NCBI GenBank assembly: GCA_964484675.1
Contig: CAZAFC010000004.1
Span: forward strand, 46,468-110,467
Direction: 5' to 3'
Source of the DNA: CAZAFC01 sp964484675
GTDB taxonomy: Bacteria > Patescibacteriota > Saccharimonadia > Saccharimonadales > UBA4665
Length of the DNA: 64,000 nucleotides
In this document: positions 59,495-64,000 of the stretch, piece after piece
How the letters are laid out: every line of letters begins with the position of its first letter
Position numbering within the stretch: position 1 is the stretch's first letter
The notes under the pieces: model-generated
The model's input: only the letters and a program-made list of their open reading frames with translations
Told to the model about the DNA's origin: nothing
The model's database searches: none
Position numbers and translations under genes: made by a program

Positions 59495-59500
59495 ATTGTA
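59495..59500 (-). promoter_or_regulatory. -10 box of leaderless gene 58547-59488
   Basis: TACAAT on the minus strand, exactly 6 nt before ATG 59488. Confidence 0.6.
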
Positions 59501-59542
59501 CCATCTCTCAGGCCAGGCAGCGCCGAATCCGTACTCCCGATG

Positions 59543-59941
59543 TTATGCGTGGCTTGCCAGCTCGGCGTGACCAGCGTCAGTCGCCTCAATCGAGCTAAGC
59601 GCCGCGTGACTCGCGAGCTCCGCCGTATCACGACGGCGGCGAAGCAAATTAAACGCCGCGTGCGCAAGCGGCTGCCGCATCGCTGCATGACGCGGCTCCG
59701 GCCGATTACGCTCAAAACGCACCCTCATGCCGCTCGAATGACGCGGCTCGTAGCTCCTGCCTTCCGGCAAAACCGCCGCCGACGCCGCTGAATCTTGCTC
59801 TGCCTGCGAAGGAGCAATCACAAATACGCCGGCCGCTTCAGCAACCTCTGCATTCGCCTGCGAAGGTCCGACAACCATGCCCTCAAGCACTCGTTGCGCC
59901 GGCTCTGACATTACTTTTGGTGGAAATTCTGGTGCACTCAT
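59543..59941 (-). CDS. small basic hypothetical protein
   Basis: 132 residues, Ala/Arg/Glu-rich, with an ELASHA motif occurring twice at the C-terminus. No membrane segment, no recognised family. AAGGAG lies 6 nt before ATG 59941, which supports it as a gene; coding could still be spurious. Confidence 0.45.
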   Translation of the reverse strand: MSAPEFPPKVMSEPAQRVLEGMVVGPSQANAEVAEAAGVFVIAPSQAEQDSAASAAVLPEGRSYEPRHSSGMRVRFERNRPEPRHAAMRQPLAHAAFNLLRRRRDTAELASHAALSSIEATDAGHAELASHA

Positions 59942-60060
59942 ACGACTCCTTGCTAGCCCAAACATATTTCTTGGTGATTGTACAATACCGAGCAAAGATA
60001 GCGCCGGCAGTGATCTTACTCACTTTCATAAAGCCAAAAAAGCCAGGATTCGCCACTCAT

Positions 60061-60158
60061 ATCGCCATACCATAGCGCGCCACAAATATCGTGCGCTCTG
60101 GTATGGCGATGGGCGACTCTCTCGAGGTGTCCGAAGATCACTCCGACGAGAGTCGCCC
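60061..60158 (-). terminator. double cassette hairpin after the GIN-like gene
   Basis: Two adjacent perfect stems: ATCGCCATACCA/TGGTATGGCGAT (60061-60072 with 60099-60110) and GGGCGACTCTC/GAGAGTCGCCC (60111-60121 with 60148-60158). On the minus strand a TTTTTT run follows near 60035-60040. Confidence 0.75.
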
Positions 60159-60220
60159 ACCTTTCTATGTCACCCGGCTAGCCGGAAACACAGGTCTTGC
60201 AGCCGGAAGTCCGGCGCTGT

Positions 60221-61354
60221 TCACGAGGCAAAGTAGCCAGTCTCCACCGAGCTGCCGCTGTCACGGGTGACCCGTACTGAGCGCATCAGCTCGCCCACCC
60301 GCAAACGTGAGCCGTAGGCAAGCTTGATGCTGCCACTCCTGATGGCTCCCACCAGAGACACCGCGCAACTGCTGTCCGCACTAACGTCCACGTTGGCAGT
60401 GCCTTCGCCTTCACGCGTCACGATACTTGAGCTGTAGCCAAGCCTCGCCTTCAGCCTGTCTGGCACGGCGCCCAACTTCACCCGGACGGCACTGTCCAGC
60501 TTCAGGCTGGCCTCGCGAACGACGCCGGTTGCCGTGACCTGGCAGTTGTAGGCTGCCGTGATCGAGCATTGGGCGGCTTCTTCGAAGCGTACAGACGCCG
60601 TCGACGAAGAGTCGAGCTCCGCTCGGAACGTCCCCGCGATGTGCGCTACCTCGAGCATGGAGTTGTAGGCCCCCTCGTACTCGACATCGTGGCAGTTCGC
60701 CCGCAACACAGTCTTGCAGCTGGAGTCGGCGCTAACATCCGCCGACTCGATAGTGCCCGACAGAACTGCCAGCTGGCTGCTATAGGAGAGCGCAGCGCGG
60801 CACACGCCATCCAGCCGTTCGACCCTCACCACGGTGCTTGAATCCGCGTTCAAGTCGAGGCCGGTGATGCAAGCAAACTCCAGCCGCGCACTGGACGCTG
60901 CTGTCGCGCTTACGTCGCCATAGACGCCCTGCGCGTGGAGCGTGCCGCGCTGATTGTCCAGCCGCAAGCACGTACCTTCGGGCACCGTGATGCGTACCTT
61001 GAGCCGAGCCGCCTTCAGCGCAACGCTGAGCTTGCCCATGGTGCGCGACATCATCACGATAGCCTTCAGCAGATTTCCCTGGCTGAAATCCAGCATGTCA
61101 AGCCACGGCTCCGGGCAGGTGATGGAAAGCCCTTCGCTCGTGTCGACGACGATTTTGTCGATGATGGACTGGAGGCCGATGATCGTGGCCGTCAGCTCCT
61201 CATAAGGCCCCGTTTCGACGGTTGCCTCAGCGTCCATGTCGATGAGCGTCAGCAGGTCGCCGAACCCCGAGTAAGTGCGTTCGATGGTGGGGTCTTCCAC
61301 CGGCTCGCTCGTTGTCACACGTTGCTTGCCAGGGTTCTTTCGCCCAAACCACAT
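60221..61354 (-). CDS. GIN/DUF2807-like repeat protein
   Basis: 377 residues. A short head (WFGRKNPGKQRVTTSEPVED), an acidic domain, then about 280 residues of short repeating beta units with Ser/Thr/Val/Leu and regularly spaced SS pairs (AASSARLEFACITGLDLNAD), ending in ETGYFAS. It is the full-length paralogue of the partial gene at 2-565. The repeats suggest a beta-helix scaffold; no signal peptide is seen, so it may be cytoplasmic. AAAGGAAC precedes ATG 61354. The 338-bp gap upstream holds divergent promoters only. Confidence 0.75.
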   Translation of the reverse strand: MWFGRKNPGKQRVTTSEPVEDPTIERTYSGFGDLLTLIDMDAEATVETGPYEELTATIIGLQSIIDKIVVDTSEGLSITCPEPWLDMLDFSQGNLLKAIVMMSRTMGKLSVALKAARLKVRITVPEGTCLRLDNQRGTLHAQGVYGDVSATAASSARLEFACITGLDLNADSSTVVRVERLDGVCRAALSYSSQLAVLSGTIESADVSADSSCKTVLRANCHDVEYEGAYNSMLEVAHIAGTFRAELDSSSTASVRFEEAAQCSITAAYNCQVTATGVVREASLKLDSAVRVKLGAVPDRLKARLGYSSSIVTREGEGTANVDVSADSSCAVSLVGAIRSGSIKLAYGSRLRVGELMRSVRVTRDSGSSVETGYFAS

Positions 61355-61586
61355 GCGATTGTTCCTTTCAGTCCGGAAGGTGGTCGGTGAACACATATAC
61401 TATGTCATAAGGTGCTTGCAAGGTAAAGCGCTGCCAGCATACTACTCATTCGATGCCGGCATGGGCCTCGCGCTCAAGTAATTCCCGACGCCCCAGCATG
61501 GCAAGCGACCTCCTCACCACGCCCATAACGCGAACTTTCGGGGATGTGCTTATTATAAAGCACCTCTAGCACCAGGGAGAGAAGCA

Positions 61587-61615
61587 TTGATACAGCCACC
61601 ATAATATTATATAAT
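61587..61615 (+). promoter_or_regulatory. sigma-70-type promoter
   Basis: TTGATA (61587-61592), a 17-nt spacer, then TATAAT (61610-61615), 79 nt before the 61694 gene. Confidence 0.75.
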
Positions 61616-61693
61616 ACACTAGCTCAGCTGAGATTCGTCTCAACTCGAAGCACGTTCCAAGCTCTCTGTTCCTTCCCTCGATCAAGGAGTATC

Positions 61694-62287
61694 ATGCTCA
61701 ACATCGAAACCTCCCGCGCGTACTTTGTCGCGCCCAGCGGCAAAGTGTTCGGCTGCCTCGACGGCGAGCTGTTCTACACCCCGGGCGACGGCCTGCTGCA
61801 CAAACTCAACATCCGCAGGGACGACACCGCGCCCAGCCAGTGCGTGACGTTCAGCGCGCTGAACATCGGCATCCAGCTCGTCACCATCGAGCGCGTGGGC
61901 GACGTCATCGAGTACGCCGGCGAGCAGTACGCGTTCGACGCGAACTACGAGCTGGAGATGCCCCTCACCCGGATCGACCCCGACTACCTGCCGCAGTGCC
62001 TCTTCCGCACGGCCGGCAACAAGCTCCTGCTCATCTGCTTCAACCTGGCCACGCGCGAGGAGTGCGCGTACTTCGACGGCAAGCCCGTCGACGAAGTCTT
62101 GGACAAGTTCAACCAAGACAAGATGTACCTCACCATCGACGGTCACGAGGTGGTCCTCACCCGCACCGAAGAGGAAGACGGCACGCACTCGGTCAAGGGC
62201 ACGCTCGACGGCGTCACGATGGAGCCGCTCACGCTCACCGACTACGCCTACCAGCACGGCGACAACGGCACCATCACCATCGCGTAA
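61694..62287 (+). CDS. unknown soluble cassette protein
   Basis: 197 residues, acidic, beta-rich (AYFVAPSGKVFGCLDGELFY; YLTIDGHEVVLTRTEEEDGT). No family recognised, no signal or helix. Strong signals: consensus promoter, AAGGAG before ATG 61694, terminal hairpin 62302-62357. Confidence 0.72.
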   Translation: MLNIETSRAYFVAPSGKVFGCLDGELFYTPGDGLLHKLNIRRDDTAPSQCVTFSALNIGIQLVTIERVGDVIEYAGEQYAFDANYELEMPLTRIDPDYLPQCLFRTAGNKLLLICFNLATREECAYFDGKPVDEVLDKFNQDKMYLTIDGHEVVLTRTEEEDGTHSVKGTLDGVTMEPLTLTDYAYQHGDNGTITIA

Positions 62288-62301
62288 AGAACAGAGAGAA
62301 C

Positions 62302-62357
62302 GCCGGGATTCGGGGAAGTCAGCAAGCGCACCATGCGCACTACTTCCCCGCCCCGGC
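62302..62357 (+). terminator. cassette hairpin after the 61694 gene
   Basis: GCCGGG-att-CGGGGAAGT pairs with ACTTCCCCG-c-CCCGGC, with an inner GCGC/GCGC, 15 bp after the stop. Confidence 0.7.
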
Positions 62358-62682
62358 AATCTCCAAAAAGACCAAAGCTGCTGCAACGCATAAAGAGCGC
62401 AAGTATACATACAGAATTTGTCTAATCAACTTACATGCACGAGATACAATGGGGATTCACGGCCACAGCCACAGACGCAAGAGGATTACCTGCGCTGGCT
62501 CGACTTCGGCCTCCAAATATCGGGACTGATTTCCTAAGATCACCCACAGATCAAGCCGGGGCAGCATCGTATCCACAAAAGCTCGAGCATCATGTTTTAT
62601 AGCGTGATGTGATCAAGATTCTGACATCCACTGTACGATCTAGGGATTTTTAGCGCCAGCGTCTCCTTCTTGCCCAAGCCAG

Positions 62683-62859
62683 GTGCAACATGGCTCGCGC
62701 AAGCTCTACCGCGAAGGCTGGTCACTCGCCCGGCTCGGCGAGCGGTTCAGCGTCAACGATGGGACGGTGCGGAGCCGGCTGCTGGAGGTCGGTGTGGTGA
62801 TGCGGGCGAGGAAGGGTGGACGACGGAAGGTTGAGACTGGCCAGCGACCTGACGCCTAG
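62683..62859 (+). pseudogene. fragment of recombinase-associated helix-turn-helix protein
   Basis: The frame ending at TAG 62859 encodes KLYREGWSLARLGERFSVND, then GTVRSRLLEVGVVMRARKGG, a typical C-terminal HTH of recombinase/transposase-linked proteins. No intact upstream part is present and no start with a ribosome site is seen. The region 62360-62680 before it shows no convincing gene. Confidence 0.6.
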
Positions 62860-63536
62860 TTAATCTGCAAAGATCCAAAAACCTTGTCGAAGGTAGCCAT
62901 GTAGTCTGGTGCGGCTTTGACATTGAGCGCCTCGTTGATACTCGAGAACATGTATGTTTTGGTGCCGACGGCGAATAGGTATCGCTTTGATTCAACTCCT
63001 GAGTTGGTAACCACGTACTGCACGGAGTCCTTGCCCTTGAGAGTGTTCGTTGTTTTCGAAACGCTATTCAGGGACGATTGCGCATAGAAAGCGTCATACC
63101 AAGCAGTCGCCTGACTAAGGCTCTCGGCAAGCACCTCCGCGTCAACTGTATTGCCATATTTCACATTGGGCGAGAGCTGTAAGCCACCACCAAACTCCTG
63201 CTTTGTGGCGCTCTGCTGAATCTGGGTTGCCGTATAGGTCCCCTCATCACTGGGCGCCCACGTGGCCGGATACTTGTAGCTAAAACCATATGCTGTGTTG
63301 CTGTACATCTTCCAACCGGCGTACGGATCCACTGGCTTCGGCGTAGGCGGGTTTGTTGTCGTACTTGAGCCTCCATTCGTGGCCTTGCTATTCGTGCCCG
63401 AACTCACCGTCGTCTTCGCCTTGTGTCTGTGGTGGTAGGCGTAGGCGCCGACCCCACCGGCAGCAGCCAACATGAGGATAACGAGCAGGATTCCCACAAG
63501 GCCGAAGCCCTTGGTATTGAGTTGTGGTTTTTGCAT
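62856..63536 (-). CDS. type IV pilin-like membrane protein
   Basis: 226 residues. N-terminus TKGFGLVGILLVILMLAAAG has the KG/F prepilin cleavage and helix pattern (without the Glu at +5). A Ser/Thr/Lys linker follows, then a PsbP-like globular domain (FSYKYPATWAPSDEG). Such proteins are common in Saccharibacteria and may be surface-exposed pseudopilins. Function unknown. Confidence 0.78.
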   Translation of the reverse strand: MQKPQLNTKGFGLVGILLVILMLAAAGGVGAYAYHHRHKAKTTVSSGTNSKATNGGSSTTTNPPTPKPVDPYAGWKMYSNTAYGFSYKYPATWAPSDEGTYTATQIQQSATKQEFGGGLQLSPNVKYGNTVDAEVLAESLSQATAWYDAFYAQSSLNSVSKTTNTLKGKDSVQYVVTNSGVESKRYLFAVGTKTYMFSSINEALNVKAAPDYMATFDKVFGSLQIN

Positions 63537-63639
63537 GGGTGGTCCTTTTTTACGTTTACATGTTAATAGGTTCGGTTAGTAATAAGCATAGATGACTCTG
63601 CTAGGTTCGACAATAAGTAGTTGGACCAATAGCCGAGGT

Positions 63640-63848
63640 AGTAGTGACACCGGATTCAAGCGGCTCGCCAGACAGTTGGGGCTCATCGATACACCATCAG
63701 CGAATATCTTCGGGATCATGGCATCAACACGCGGGAGCCAAAGCTCAGCACTAGCGAGATTCAGGAGGCCGCGTGGCTGTTGGCGAGGGCCGGGTCACTC
63801 GCGCGGTTGGGAGAACAATTCAGCATCGAACACCGAGGATCAGATTAA
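63640..63848 (+). pseudogene. frameshifted recombinase-associated helix-turn-helix gene
   Basis: One frame gives GFKRLARQLG; after a single-base shift near 63685 the frame reads HRYTISEYLRDHGINTREPK and then SLARLGEQFSIE, ending at TAA 63848. Together they make one HTH protein of the same family as the 62683 fragment. Confidence 0.6.
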
Positions 63849-63884
63849 CGTGTTACGGCACGAGGTGTACCGACGAACATAAAG

Positions 63885-63920
63885 AGGCCGTCACATTGCT
63901 ATGACGGCCTTTTTTATTTT
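63885..63920 (+). terminator. intrinsic terminator
   Basis: A perfect 9-bp stem (AGGCCGTCA with TGACGGCCT) runs into TTTTTATTTT. Confidence 0.85.
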
Positions 63921-63924
63921 GCGG

Positions 63925-63946
63925 ATGAAACATGAAGATGTTTCAT
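63925..63946 (-). terminator. hairpin behind tRNA-Ala
   Basis: ATGAAACAT pairs with ATGTTTCAT (loop of 4), 4 nt beyond the tRNA CCA end. Confidence 0.5.
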
Positions 63947-63949
63947 GTT

Positions 63950-64000
63950 TGGTGGAGCTACAGGGACTCGAACCCTGGACCTCTTCCATGCCATGGAAGC
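63950..64000 (-). tRNA. tRNA-Ala(GGC), 5' part beyond the edge
   Basis: Read on the minus strand: anticodon stem CTTCC/GGAAG with loop ATGGCAT (anticodon GGC), T-arm CAGGG-TTCGAGT-CCCTG, acceptor 3' strand TAGCTCC, discriminator A and encoded CCA. The D-arm and 5' acceptor strand lie outside the window. Confidence 0.92.

Noticed and set aside
61840..62529. 229-residue plus-strand frame
   Set aside because: Arg/His-rich composition typical of an off-frame reading of the GC-rich 61694-62287 gene.
1..64000. CRISPR array or cas genes
   Set aside because: No regularly spaced direct repeats and no Cas-like protein were seen.
1..64000. Alternative genetic code (TGA as sense)
   Set aside because: Genes end cleanly at TGA, TAA and TAG, and core proteins show no internal TGA.

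Overview
The window looks like a chromosomal segment of a free-living or soil-type member of Candidatus Saccharibacteria (Patescibacteria/CPR) or a close relative. This assignment is an inference. It rests on the type IV pilin-like membrane proteins with a KGFGLVGILLVI N-terminus, the compact informational operons (rpsP-khpA, nusB-nudix-rnc-rpmF, trmD, leuS), the standard code, high GC, and the near absence of biosynthetic genes. Ku/LigD end joining, a nickel superoxide dismutase with its maturation peptidase, a cupredoxin and an FMN reductase suggest an oxygen-exposed lifestyle.

Two kinds of gene alternate. Core genes are often leaderless: a TAnnnT -10 box lies exactly 6 or 7 nt before the start codon (at least 14 cases). 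Accessory genes sit in small 'cassettes'. These have a conventional promoter, a clear Shine-Dalgarno site, a GC-rich CDS of mostly unknown function, and a long, nearly perfect GC-rich hairpin of unique sequence after (sometimes before) the gene. In three cassettes a complete hammerhead ribozyme follows the hairpin (12537-12589 +, 24608-24660 -, 54958-55010 +).

Layout. 1-5.7 kb: end of a polymer-type 'GIN/DUF2807-like' repeat protein, a Crp/Fnr regulator and small metabolic or membrane genes. 5.7-14 kb: a divergent signalling island. It holds an FtsH-like AAA protein whose protease zinc site is lost, opposite an operon of PP2C phosphatase, zinc-ribbon protein kinase, nicotinamidase-like hydrolase and vWA protein (a TerY/YegI-YegK-YegL-like triad), followed by hairpin and ribozyme, then a membrane protein. 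14-18 kb: PlsC acyltransferase and a large SF2 helicase. 18-24.5 kb: Nudix, unknown, cupredoxin/DoxX, Nramp and a DrrAB-type ABC exporter. 24.5-28.3 kb: cassettes (unknown, GH130-like, two RNA polymerase alpha-CTD-like proteins). 28.4-33.4 kb: VOC, DUF1697, Ku, LigD, PhnB-like. 33.4-43.8 kb: truncated cassette, Mrr-like nuclease, lipoprotein, 7TM protein, MacB/FtsX pair, LCP enzyme, HxlR/reductase pair, sodX-sodN, trmD, IMPase. 44-54 kb: ribosome and RNA-processing genes interrupted by three cassettes, ending in a 1161-residue LeuRS with inserted Nudix and ASCH domains. 54-64 kb: ribozyme cassette, polysaccharide deacetylase, MurF-like ligase, envelope proteins, a second GIN-like protein, a pilin-like protein, two broken recombinase-associated HTH genes and a tRNA-Ala running off the right edge.

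The strongest novelty candidates are the three cassette-linked hammerhead ribozymes, the hairpin-cassette architecture with leaderless core genes, the phosphatase/kinase/vWA/hydrolase operon facing a pseudo-FtsH, and the multi-insertion LeuRS.
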